Source: Tubiluchus corallicola (lineage: Eukaryota > Priapulida > Priapulimorpha > Priapulimorphida > Tubiluchidae). Taken from it: a DNA stretch of 60,000 nucleotides. The position numbers and the translations under genes were made by a program. Under the pieces are notes generated by a model. That model was not told the DNA's origin. It saw nothing but the letters and a program-made list of their open reading frames with translations, and ran no database searches. The DNA lies in assembly GCA_030141605.1 (NCBI GenBank), contig JAQGDQ010000010.1:235501-295500 (forward strand), written 5' to 3'. Shown one piece after another: positions 40,971 through 51,659 of this stretch. Within the stretch, counting starts at the first letter, position 1, and the number at the start of each line of letters is the position of its first letter.

Positions 40971-42329
40971 TTACACGCATCCGTGAATTGACTCCCTCAT
41001 ATTGTTAAAATAGCAGGACTTGTATAAGTCTGTATGCACAAAGTATATAATACTAATTGAAGTGTGACAACTATTTGCTGTCTTGCATTTTGCACCAGTT
41101 TGCAAAATGTCAAAGTAAACTTGTTACAAAAGTGACAAATTTATTTTGTTGTAGTTACTTGCTATGTGCTAACATATAATTCTTATCATTTAATCGAAAA
41201 ATAGACCTTCTATAGCATCTGAGTAGCAGGACACGTTCTTTTATTCTTTTAATACAATATTTACCATCGCAAAAATACCGGTACAGCATGGACTGTCTTT
41301 GTGTATACGTTTTGCAGCAAATCGCTTGGAACTGTACGGTCTCTGGGGGGATTAACCAGTGTGTGCGTCGGCTAAATGTCTGCGAGAGGAATCGCTGGAT
41401 AATTTTTCTACACATTTTCACCTTGACAAGGGCAGCCAGTAAAGTAGAAGCCCGAGTTTCGAAATCACATGCTACTATATAATAACATGCAATTTATCAA
41501 TTCATTTAAATATAACTGGGCATAATGATTGATGATGGAAATGCATGGCTTCTTTGAATTATCAATGGCTACATTACGCAGCAGGCTCGACGGGCAGCGA
41601 GCTTCTAAATCTCCGCTTGTTCATAAAATTTGTCAGAACAGCCACAGAATTACGTACATAAAAATAAATAAAATAGCGACCCATTGAAAGCATGATAATT
41701 TAATTGCACATTAGCACATTTTTTCTTTTAAAGTCAAGATATGTAAATGATAGCAACTGCTTGACACGTTGTCTGACGCTAACAATTAGATCCTACTCGG
41801 AACTATTCTTCTCTAATCAAACTTATCTACTTATTAATTAATTCGAGAAAAAGAAGCCAGAGTGCCTCATTATTTTATGAAGTCGACTTATGCGTATTGC
41901 AAAGCCTTAAAGAATGCAATTTGTTACTTATTCAAACGTCAGTTGTGTCTGTTATGTCTTTCCGACGTACTCAGTGCATTCTGGACACCCTCCTAGGACC
42001 TAATGCGACATACAATGTAGTATTTTAGGTTAATTTAGAACAAAACGGCAAGAACTTTTAAATTTAAATTCGTCGTTGATGCTAATCCTGTAAAATGGCG
42101 CACGTTCAGTGATGGAACATGGCAGCTTGAAGCGCCCGGAACCAAATTTCCAGTTGGTCATCCTTTTATTTATTAATCAGGCTAGACATTTCATAACTTC
42201 GGTCGCCAACCATGCCCCGTGACCATTAACTGTTCGATTTACCGTAGTTGCAGGTTTCTTGGTTTCTACAAATATTTTTGATCATCGCTTACTTCATTTA
42301 ACCGTTCTGCATTTGTAAGAACAGGCTCA
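40971..42329. other. Non-coding stretch
   Basis: No gene recognised. The overlapping frames at 41155-41421 (-) and 41288-41482 (+) are unassigned. Around 41570-41650 the composition is more balanced and repeat-free but too short to annotate. Confidence 0.45.
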
Positions 42330-42600
42330 TCTTGACTATAACTGCTCTTGATCATCAGACCAAGTGCTAATTAGTGAGTTCCCCAGGCGTATGCTGCTAA
42401 TTTATTACAGTAATGAAGGCAGAGCCTGCTGCTGCCAAGTACTACGTGTTGTTGTAAGACGTTCTAAATTAATTTATATTCCCTCCGGTTTCCCGACGGG
42501 TCTGTGCTAGCAGGGCATTTGCATACCGTGCCAACAAGGATGCAATGAAAGAAAAATATTTGTGGACACGTGCAGACATTTACGTGTCATGCACTTAGGA
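42330..42600. promoter_or_regulatory. Candidate cis-regulatory block 8
   Basis: Contains CAAGTGCTAATTAG (42361-42374), an NK2-type CAAGTG core next to a TAATTA homeodomain site, and an exact POU octamer ATTTGCAT (42517-42524), in repeat-free sequence. Single motifs are weak, but their combination and the texture suggest an enhancer. Confidence 0.3.
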
Positions 42601-44220
42601 GTAGATTTAATCTTAAAGGTAAATAAACACAAAACGATCTGCGAGTAATGTCTCTGACGGAGAACGAACAGAATGATGACATCAGAGAGCGAGATATTTA
42701 AAACCCACGCCGTTAATATTCAGGGTTGATTGGAAACAATACGAAAAAGAGTACAATACTAAGTCATCCAGTAGGTGAAACAAAAGCAATGGGTATTTAC
42801 TAAAAAACTTTATACGCATTTTTTGGCGTCGTAGTGTCCTCTCGCAATTTGTATAACTTCTAATGTAACTGCTTCTATGCATAAAGGAAATCAGTGCTCA
42901 AATTGTGGGAGGAGCTTCGCTGATTTTTTAAGAAGATTCACATATCGCAATATAAATGACAATTTTCTTATGCACAAAATCACGACCCACTTACAGTCAT
43001 TTAGGAAACCTAAATGCAATACTTCCTCACCTTCCACTTTTTAGGCAGAAAATTTTTGGACTTGCGATGATTTGTCTTAAATCTTAACTCACATGGTTTT
43101 CTTTCAGGCACTCGCACGCTGGAGAAAATACTAAACTCTATTAGTTCGTAGTAAACACTTCACCGACAGATTTTTTAAGCCTATAAAGCAAGCAAGAATA
43201 GACTCTTTGTTCATGCGTTTACATTTCTCATTTTTTTCATTTTAATGCGCTTTACGTCTCCCATCATTAAAGAATATCATATCGCAAAAGTCGTCGTCTG
43301 ATTACTTATCGCTCTTTTGTTCTATCCAATGAGCTTAATAAAATAACATTACAGAATCATCCAAGCACAAAGAAATGCTATCGGCTAGACAAAATTACTT
43401 CAAAATTATCATCTCGCTTTGATTAAAAGCGATTTATAATCTCTGGGTTTCGATTTTCTCTCTTATCACAAAAAAGGTATAGTATGATTCACCTCACTCG
43501 ACAATTAGTCCGTGAGCCAGACAATTATTATTATCACAATAATTAGCATTCAATTAACAAGAGGAATTCCATACAAAGAAACCTGTAATATATTCATAAA
43601 GTAGCATCGATTTCTGTCTTTTTGACTCATGCCGACACAAAAGCCATGTAACATCTCCAAGAGAGGAATGAATTCACGTGATCGTCAATGCAACTTTCAG
43701 CCAAATTGGTTTCGAACCGCAGGTTACGCAGGTACACCTTTCATGTAAGTTCACGTATATCAGTTAATTTCTGAGATGCCTTTCCTCCTTTCATAGTATA
43801 CAGTTCTGTCGCCTTCCATTGTAACGCCATCTACACGAAATTCTTTATTATTAAAAAGAAGTTAAGTCTTTAAAATCTTTTTAGAAAGTTTGCACGTGTA
43901 AAACATGCATGCTGTTAACATGTACGTGTGTCTTAAATAGGTTACACGTGTATGCAGTGACAAATTCTCTAACATATTGGACTATTTAGATACTGGTGAG
44001 CAACACGATACCAGTTCAGGCTGAGAGGAAGAGAATGGCATAAACATCATCAACGTCACTAACTCTCATGTCTTAATGATTAGGACCAGCAACAATGTAA
44101 TACTGATGATATAGCGTTAGTATCACATATTTGAAATTCGTTGTGAATGTGAACTTCTGTGAAAAACATGTACAAATGCAAATTGAAAGAGTGTATGTAT
44201 TGTTATAAAAAGAAAGAGTT
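42601..44220. other. Non-coding stretch
   Basis: No gene recognised. On the minus strand 43718-43708 reads GGTTCGAAACC, a perfect B-box match, but there is no supporting tRNA structure. Confidence 0.4.
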
Positions 44221-44228
44221 TACTTAAC

Positions 44229-44630
44229 CAGGGCCTATTTCAAGGGGGGGAAGTGGGGATACTTCCCCGGGGCCTCACCCTCCAGGGGGGCCTCGCGCCA
44301 AGGTAACATTTTTTTGCTTTATGCGAACATACTGCCTCCTCTCTCCCTCTCTCTCTCTTGCCGCATGCGCGCCGTTTGCCAGTATTGACAAGTATTAAGG
44401 ACTGGTCTTGAGAATAAAGCAGTTTTTCTTTCAATTGTTCTTTCCTTTAACAACTGTATAACTCCATATTTTCTCTTCGAAAATGCTTCTCCGGCGTTCT
44501 AGCAGTTAAAAAATTTTCTGGGTGCCAACCATGGTAGCGCCCGCTCTCCGGCGCTCCCCCCCCCCCCGATGGGGCCTCATACGCCCCACTTCCCTGGGCC
44601 TCGCCTAGGCTGAAATTGAAATAGGCCCTG
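44229..44630. mobile_element. Non-autonomous hAT-type miniature transposon (402 bp)
   Basis: The element begins CAGGGCCTATTTCAA (44229-44243) and ends with its exact reverse complement (44616-44630), 15-bp perfect terminal inverted repeats. It is flanked by identical 8-bp direct repeats TACTTAAC at 44221-44228 and 44631-44638. An 8-bp target duplication and CAGGG-type ends are diagnostic of the hAT superfamily. Subterminal sequence is also partly inverted (GGGAAGTGGGG on both sides, GGGGCCTC/GAGGCCCC). The interior has a CT run (about 44336-44360), a C homopolymer (about 44558-44570) and no transposase frame, so it would depend on a transposase supplied elsewhere. It is much richer in G+C than its surroundings. 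The perfect duplication suggests a fairly young insertion. Confidence 0.93.
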
Positions 44631-44991
44631 TACTTAACACTGCGGTTTAAGTAATACGTCTTTCAGGACTTAGTTTTTAAGTTTCCTGTTTAATACTTTT
44701 ACCACATTCATTAAATTATTGCAATACTGCCAATAGCATTATCAACATTCATAGATTTCTAACAGTCTATCAATTTCATTTGTCCAACGTTATGCTTTTT
44801 CCAAAATCAGCTTTTAGTATTAGTAATAGTTTTCAGGGCAGAAAAAGCAACTAAATTGCTAAGTTGTTTACCACTTTGCATATGCAGTGACACGATTGTT
44901 ATGAAAATGAAGATTTTTAATTTTTTACACGAGAAATTCTAATTTGTATTTACATTTGGACAGAAGGAGAAATAAAATCTTCTTCGGTGTT

Positions 44992-45011
44992 ACGTCCATT
45001 ATAATGGACGT
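44992..45011. repeat. Perfect 20-bp palindrome
   Basis: ACGTCCATTATAATGGACGT is its own reverse complement with no spacer; pairing stops at both outer neighbours. It could be a dimeric protein-binding site or chance. Confidence 0.9.
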
Positions 45012-45723
45012 TTGCAAGTTTATTTCTGCATTTCTTGCAATTTTGTCTTGTAGATCAAAATACCATATACTCACATGTGGACCTTCTCTTACCACAGCTG
45101 AAGAGAACTGCATAAACACCCACAATAACTGAAAACATATCATGTGACAAGCGTATCAAGTAGCGCCGATATTTTTCCTTTTATTCGGCCGTTTAGTGTT
45201 TATAGATTTTCACGTTTTGCCGCATCCAAATACGTTTATTTATTTATAGCTAAATCGCTAATGCGTGTTGCGTTACACGAGTTTAGCCTACGCTCGCTCG
45301 GGGTCGCGGAAGAAATGGATTTTCAAATTATAGTCAAAACCGGGAAAGTGGAAACCTTCGCCGAGCACAACAAAAGCAGGAAATAAATTAGTTTAAAATC
45401 TGAGAAAACATGCGGCGACTGAACGTATAAAGCATCTCTGAAGAGATGACTAGCTGAAAAACGTCGTGTGTTCAGGGCTTATAATCTGCCAAGCAGCTAG
45501 TGACAAAGTTACATAGAAAATCATCAGTTATTTTGCTACCCAAAAATATACGAAAACAAAAATACAGAAAAAATCTGGTTAGTATGAATGAAAAAGTCCG
45601 GTTAGCATGAATGAAATGTGTGTTTGTTCAATGAAATGTTTAAATGGTTATGGGGGACTTAAAAATATTTGATAGGGGAGACACCAAAAGGGCCATTCAA
45701 ATACCAGCAGGATTTAGAAATAT

Positions 45724-45778
45724 GAGCCCGTTATAAACGATAAATCTTTACTGTTACTATAGAACTACAAACGGGCTC
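45724..45778. repeat. 9-bp inverted repeat with a 37-base loop
   Basis: GAGCCCGTT (45724-45732) and AACGGGCTC (45770-45778) are exact reverse complements. The G+C-rich arms stand out in AT-rich sequence. Confidence 0.7.
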
Positions 45779-45834
45779 TTCGGGATTACCAAAGTTTTTG
45801 GAAACATTTACCGGCTGCACACAGATCACAAGGG

Positions 45835-45935
45835 GACGTTGGGACAAGGAGAATTATAGCGTTGCAAACTTGTAATCGAAGGATTTCTGTTTCAGATCCG
45901 GCCTCAATTGGAACTTTTTCGGTTTCTTTTTTTTG
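45835..45935 (+). mobile_element. Probable tRNA-Thr-like SINE fragment
   Basis: ATTATAGCGTTGCAAACTTG followed by TAATCGAAGG resembles the D-arm end, anticodon arm (CTTGTAAT, as in a TGT-anticodon tRNA-Thr) and variable loop of a tRNA. Next comes GTTTCAGATCC (45889-45899), a 9/11 match to the B-box, then CCGGCCTCAATTGG and, further on, a T-rich tail (about 45918-45934). The 5' tRNA half is eroded. This order (tRNA head, short unique part, homopolymer tail) is that of a SINE. Relation to 40885-40970 is suggested by the shared CCGGC...CCTCAATT. A covariance-model search would settle it. Confidence 0.45.
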
Positions 45936-48900
45936 GTCAAGTTTGGTTTCTAGGCGGAGAAACGGTTACAAGTGACACAGGTTTAAAATAAAAAATAAAT
46001 AAAATAAAACAACTTTTATAACAGAATTGACTTAGCTGTACTCAAATAGTTAAAATTCGAACGTGTGCAGTAATCGATGCACTTGGAAAATGCTTAGTTA
46101 ATTTATAATATAAACTTTATTTTTTTAAATACGAATAAAATTGTCAGAAGACATCGAAATTCTATTACAATAATTATAGATTTGTGGAAGTTCAGCCTGC
46201 GGTTAACTTACATTCAAATGACGGTAATTCCATTGCTTGGCATATTCAATTGACTTAACACGCAAGGTGTACAAAAATAAACCGAAAGATTAAACAAAAT
46301 GAAAACTTTTTGCAGCTGCAGCTGCGTGTTTTCATATTTAAAACTCAAAGAAAATCATGAAACCACCAATTCACACACATAGTGTTCGCCAACCTAATTA
46401 TGAATGCATAAGTAAGCATAGTAAGCACAAGGCACACAAAACGGTACGATATGTGTACATAAATTGTTTATAAACATAACACCTGCCGCATCTTGATTAC
46501 AGGTGCACCCTTGTCATTATTGTCGTTGCGTAACTGTGGCAGCACCTTGCGTGCGTCTTCACACCCCGTGATACAGTAAACCCCCTATTCAATGGCTTCA
46601 GGCCATACAGGGCTTCCTTTTTAAACTCTTATATTGACGAGATTGCATGTAGTCGGTAATCAGGCTATATGGCAACTGATATTGATGGTCTATGCAAATA
46701 TTCATGTCAAAATTCTAAATGCTAAATTGCACGCTAGCTAGGCTTAATGATGAATGTTAGATAATGGAGGAACCGGCGCGCGTAACACTTTAGTAGCGAG
46801 TAAGAGTAAAGGGGTCTTTTATGGCTTACACGGCTTCTCCAAGTATAATAGGAAAGAATATCGCTTGCAAATCGCAGCTTTTATAACGTGCTTTAAAATG
46901 TCAGATTTATAAAATTGTCGTATTGATTAATCAATCATCTAGAGACAAATAAGAATCTACGAGTAAATTTGCTGAATTCATAAAAACCAAAACAACCGTT
47001 TGTTTACTACGAACTTGGATTGTGACCCAAGGTTCTCGCGCTTGCTATTATGATTTGAGCGTCGTAATTGAAAAAAACGGCTTATAAATTGGCGTTGCTA
47101 CTATGATATCCCAGTGATTTAGAAAGAGAAATGTGACCTAATATGGACAACGGGCAATGCTACCTTAGGTTTAATGCCAGTTGTTTTAAGAAAAAACCAG
47201 GCAGGAAACAATTATTAGACTCTTCTGCCCTATTTACCACTAATCACACTATAAACAATGACTGGGTTTTAAACAAGTTTCTCAACATGACAATAGCATC
47301 TTCTAACCCCATTACTGACGCAAATACATGTGAATGATTACAGCATCATGAGCTGCAGCTGTTACAGGTGAAACTGACAATTATACAGACAATGCCATTA
47401 TAACGATTAGTCATTACAAACCTAATGGTAGAACAAAGCAGCTGCTGACGATAAATAATTACTCGCATGTCATTACAATACTGATGAAAAATGAATGCGA
47501 GACCCTAAAAAATTCGGTTTACTTTCGAAAACAGATTTTTTAGACTTTAAAGTTTTGAACTAAAGCTTTCTGCGAAAGAAGGCCTACAATAACAGCTATA
47601 TGCAAATTCTACAAGAATTTCCTTTTCTCACCTAAAGTGTCACAAACTATTTCTCAAACAAAAGGACTATCACAAAAAATGTTTTGAAGACTCTGTTTCT
47701 CTGCTGTCAGAGGTTACAGAACTTGAGAGTTTCGGTAGGAAAGAAATTCTCGGCCTCAATAAAAACTTAGCCTTGGACGTTGGTACTCAGTTTAAATGTG
47801 CACTGTATGGCAGATCACGTCAAATCTATAGGTATAATGAAGTTTCGATTCAAAATTAGTTCTTATCAAGGGGAAAATGTCATTGAAATTTTCACCAACA
47901 ATTAAAACAAACATAACAATTAAGATACCATGCATACTTCAACAGCAAACAACATTCAAGTGATTAAAGCCAGAAGAAACCACAATTTATTTTATTCAGT
48001 TTGCACTCTCCGACTGCTTGACTATTACTTGGATTTTCCTACATTCGGCTAAGTGCGGCTACGAATCTGCGCCAATAGAGACATTCGATTGCAACAACTG
48101 TACTAATCACTGGCCGTGCATATTGTTTTATCTTTAGAATTTGCTTCTTGAAAAAATCGAGCGCCATTTTAAATGGCTGAGTATTAAGTAATACCAAAAC
48201 TAGATGCTGATGTATTTATGCACTGTGCACTTGTAACTATTTTTGTTCCATGGTTTTTAACTGAAACAAATCTGAAATCGAATTTTAAATCAGTCAAGTC
48301 CTATCTCATGCCCTTATCAATTAAGAAATAATATAGAAATAATTTATAACGATGACCCGGAAAAGAACAAATTTACACATTGCCTCAACAAAAAACTACA
48401 AACCAAGTTAACCAGCCCGAATATACCCCAGTCAGTAAGTAATGTGGTAGGCTGATTCGAAGGCCTGCATTAAAGCGGCGTATGGCCTGTTTTTATTTCA
48501 CCAAGTACGTTTACCATCAACACACCATTAACACGCTCGGCTGAAAACACGTGTATTATAGCAATAACGCTTTGTAGAGGTATGTGCAGAGTTAAATTGA
48601 AGCCAGACTTCATGTCATTAGACATGCGTCTACTGTCATATAAATTTACACGAAGGTTATTCTTGGATAGTTGAGAAACGAACCGGTAATCCACTACTTT
48701 GATGTTGCGTTAAAGTTCCTACATAGTTGCTACATGGGAGTTTGACATTCAAAACTACAACTTCTGAAGCTGTCACCCTCAATTTTCAAAGATGTGTACT
48801 ATAAACGCTCACGCGTAGCACCAACAATTCTAAAATCCAAAACCTAATTTTTCTATTAACATTTTCAAGCATGTTCGAAAGTCTTTGAGACGTTAGGAAT

Positions 48901-49795
48901 CACATTTTCAGCTCTTAGAGAAAGCCGAGACGTCTTCTAAGCGTTATAATTGCACCGTAATGTTACAAAATCGTTAAAGAATTCCTTCAGACATTTTTTC
49001 ACCATCACCTGATAGCATTTAAGTCGACTGTGCTGTCTCAAGTTAGTTCAGGCTATTACAAACTTTCAGGCCATTACTACAATATGAATGCATAAATGTA
49101 AAGAACCGGATGAAATTTAAAAGGAAAAAAAGCTTAACAGAGAGATTAGAACGTTAAACTTCAGACTGCAATATGGCGTGCAGAGTTGTTTAATGTTTAT
49201 ATGAAGCTGACAATTTTACAAGCTTTTGGCTTGTCGAAGATGGGTAACATTTGGCGGAAAAACTTGCTTACCAACGCGGCATTTTAGAGTAAACACTTCA
49301 CTTGTTTACTTTAAAGTGCTGCTCAAAGTTTTTCTGTTTCTTTCTTTGCTTGTGCAGTGTTTCCATCTGGGCTTTGCTCGCTCGGCTGCGAAACCTGAAG
49401 AGAGGCGTGAAGAAGAGGGAGCAGCAGTTTTTTCGAAGCCATTTACCGTGTTGCATACGTTACCCAAAGCACGATTTGATTTGTAAACTAGAAAAAAATT
49501 CCGCGCAATTTAATGAACATGATCTATAAAACCGTAATTAATATGTCATTTACGTGTGCATCGCAGATCAATAGCCAAACGAGGGAAAGATCAAGAACTT
49601 ACACATTTACTTAATTCATATACAAAATTACGCAAAAGAAATTGAAATTTAAAATGGAAGAAGATGTTATTGCCCATAATAAAACGGTGTAAAAGAAAAA
49701 CTTGCACTGAATGAAAAAAAACAAACACATGAAGGCTTCACCAAGGACTACAGCACAACTCCAAAACATGAAAAACAGCTTTTGTTTCGACTTAC
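45936..49795. other. Region downstream of the MOXD-like exon 1, probably intronic
   Basis: If the minus-strand exon at 49796-50119 is spliced, this stretch is the start of its first intron. I see no minus-strand frame with the expected next parts of the protein (the Asp-containing end of DOMON or copper-binding His motifs). A double E-box palindrome, GCAGCTGCAGCTGC, stands at 46312-46325. A frame at 49226-49486 (+) is unassigned. Confidence 0.45.
49790..49795 (-). other. 5' splice site GTAAGT
   Basis: An exact consensus donor directly after codon 108 of the MOXD-like exon, phase 0. It decides the end of the coding exon. Confidence 0.85.
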
Positions 49796-50119
49796 CCAAA
49801 TATTGGCCACTCCTTGGCTGATCCAGGCTATCATAATATCAGCATTCTTCATGTCTCCTTTTGGCGAGAAGCCAAATCCCACATAACCCATAGTCTTAAC
49901 CTCTAATCTGAATACCAAATCTGTCTCATTAGTCGTCCACAGGAACCGGAAGTTTTCTTCGCCGTCCAAGAACACATCCGTAGGAAAGCTGAACGTTTTA
50001 TCTGAAGGCGCGCCTGCCTGCTTCGGGTATTGGGCAGAAGTTCGCAGCAAAAAGACCACCAAGACAAAGATATGTTTTACAAAATTGGAAAATGGCTTTG
50101 CGGTGATATCAGCCATCAT
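49796..50119 (-). CDS. DBH-like monooxygenase (MOXD1 family), first coding exon, partial
   Basis: The first 108 codons of a secretory-pathway DOMON/copper type II monooxygenase. Residues 1-29 form a signal peptide: a hydrophobic core IFVLVVFLL (17-25) and a likely cleavage after the Ala at 29. The DOMON domain follows, with FLDGEENFRFLWTTNETDL (50-68), an N-glycosylation sequon NET (64-66), then the family hallmark GYVGFGFSPKG (78-88) and NADIMIAWI (92-100). After Trp-108 comes a strong 5' splice site, TGG|GTAAGT, in phase 0, where family proteins continue into an Asp-containing motif. Reading through the donor adds a tail of 15 unrelated residues, so the splice is preferred. Translation is placed at the first ATG (50119), with a second ATG at once behind it; an upstream TTG is unlikely. 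A TATA box lies about 40 bases upstream. The copper-binding His/Met exons are not visible. Vertebrate MOXD1 is membrane-associated in the ER and its substrate is unsettled; this copy may be a MOXD1 homologue or a DBH relative. Confidence 0.88.
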
Positions 50120-50157
50120 AAACAACTTTATAAATCACAAAGATTTCAAAAAAATTC

Positions 50158-50165
50158 CTTTTATA
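50158..50165 (-). promoter_or_regulatory. TATA box TATAAAAG
   Basis: A consensus TATA box on the minus strand, 39 bases before the first ATG of the MOXD-like exon. It predicts transcription starting around 50130-50137 and a short 5' leader of about 10-20 bases. Confidence 0.6.
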
Positions 50166-50345
50166 TGGGCCGCTAACGACAAATATTTTTTCGGCCAAAT
50201 ATACCGGCGAAAATTCTCCAAAACCGGTAATTCTTTAGTAAAACACAATAACTATTTTAGACCACCGGTGATACAGTACGCCCGGTACCAAATACTACTG
50301 CCAAATATGTTCAAATGTAGCAGTTCTCAGCCAACCACTGGTACA

Positions 50346-50368
50346 AGCCAATTAAATCGCGATTGGCT
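50346..50368. promoter_or_regulatory. Inverted pair of CCAAT boxes
   Basis: AGCCAAT (50346-50352) and ATTGGCT (50362-50368) face each other across 9 bases that include CGCG. They lie about 180-210 bases upstream of the TATA box of the MOXD-like gene, a position where NF-Y-type sites are common. The link to this promoter is inference. Confidence 0.4.
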
Positions 50369-51651
50369 ATTCAGGACCAGAAGAGGCTTGACCTCCAACA
50401 AAGTTGTCGTAGAAAGGAAAACAGCATGTCTGCAGGGGTATTATTCCAAAACACAATTATTTTTGTATTGCTAGAGTACATTAGTAGCACAGCCAGTAGA
50501 CACAACACAATTTTAACGTGTCGCCAAACTCTCTCTCCGAATGATGAAGGAGTTTAAAATTCCCGTGTTCACTTTCACTGTCGCGCTGTAAAATTAGAGC
50601 AGACGCTGACTGGAAGTTGTTCTACATTTCTCTTCCGTCTGAGCTAAATGAGTCCCGACGTGAGTAATGGTCTCGCTTTCCGGGCGATCGCTTCCTCCAC
50701 CTTAAAATAAATAACAACGCATTTTAATGGTCAGTGCAAAAACAAGCAGAACATCAGCAGGTCTAACGCACATAGTGGGAGAACAAGGCGGTCTCGTGAT
50801 GCCTCTAATGAGCTAGTCCTGTTTAGAAACCAAATAAACAAAGCAAATAAGAACAGTAACCGTCCGTCGCAACAAGCCTGCCTTCCAGGCAGGATCCTGA
50901 TTTCCGGCACAGGAATAGTTCCAAGACTGTACTAAACTGGAAAGGTTTTATTCTTGACCGGTAGACCCTGCTCAAAAGTATTGTCCAGTAGCTTACACAG
51001 CATAACGTAAGCTCATTGAGTGATGCCCATGCGAATTACCATGAACCTTCTTGAATAACTTACAAACAACAGAATGATCCCACTCACTGAGAGACTGGGA
51101 TACGGATGCCTACACATAGCTATTCAATAGACACAGCTAGAGTAATAAGCAGTTGTTATTTCAAAGCTCTCGCGTAGTTAATCTTTTTAATCTATCTTAC
51201 TCTGCTTTAATCACACGAGTGTAAGCTTCATTATTGCGGGACAGATTAAAAGATTACGGGTCGCTAATTTCGCTGACGTTCTGACACCAACATGCGCCCA
51301 AAGACAAATGTATCTTTTCAATATTGTACGACAATAGTTTGATGATCAAATTCAAAGGGCAATTTGTAATTGTATGAATAATTTGTATTGGATAAACAGC
51401 ATGTAAGCTATAATTCATTTTACTGACTGAGTACTGGCTATATATAGAACTGAAAATTCATTTTGCTTTTTTTCATGATAACAATGATAATCCATATTGT
51501 CTAGCACCTCATTTTAAAGTTAGCTATTCAACCCAGATATATGTAGTAGCCCCTAGATAGTTCATGCTCTGCAACTACTAGCAGAAGCTGGAGGTGATAT
51601 GATATGTCAAATACACGTGCATTAATGATTTACAACGTCTATTTCCTGGCG
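50369..51651. other. Upstream region of the MOXD-like gene
   Basis: A more G+C-rich part at about 50590-50705 (GGGCGATCGC, CCGACGTGAG) may be part of the promoter. A CCTGCC/GGCAGG hairpin with a 5-base loop is at 50877-50893. No other gene is seen. Confidence 0.35.
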
Positions 51652-51659
51652 TGACGTCA
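51652..51659. promoter_or_regulatory. Perfect CRE palindrome, extended GTGACGTCAC
   Basis: An exact TGACGTCA within a 10-base palindrome (51651-51660) and CG-containing flanks (GGC before, ATCCGCC after). About 1.5 kb upstream of the MOXD-like start on its strand. Function is not shown. Confidence 0.35.

Larger units (their letters stand above)
44639..45834. other. Non-coding stretch right of the hAT element
   Basis: No gene is supported. It includes the palindrome at 44992-45011, a short duplicated word GGTTAG(T/C)ATGAATGAAA (about 45577 and 45600) and a 9-bp inverted repeat at 45724-45778. The 80-codon frame at 45144-45386 (+) is unassigned. Confidence 0.4.

Noticed and set aside
43690-43735. 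Possible tRNA or SINE from GGTTCGAAACC on the minus strand
   Set aside because: The T-stem does not pair and no A-box is placed correctly; an isolated 11-mer is not enough.
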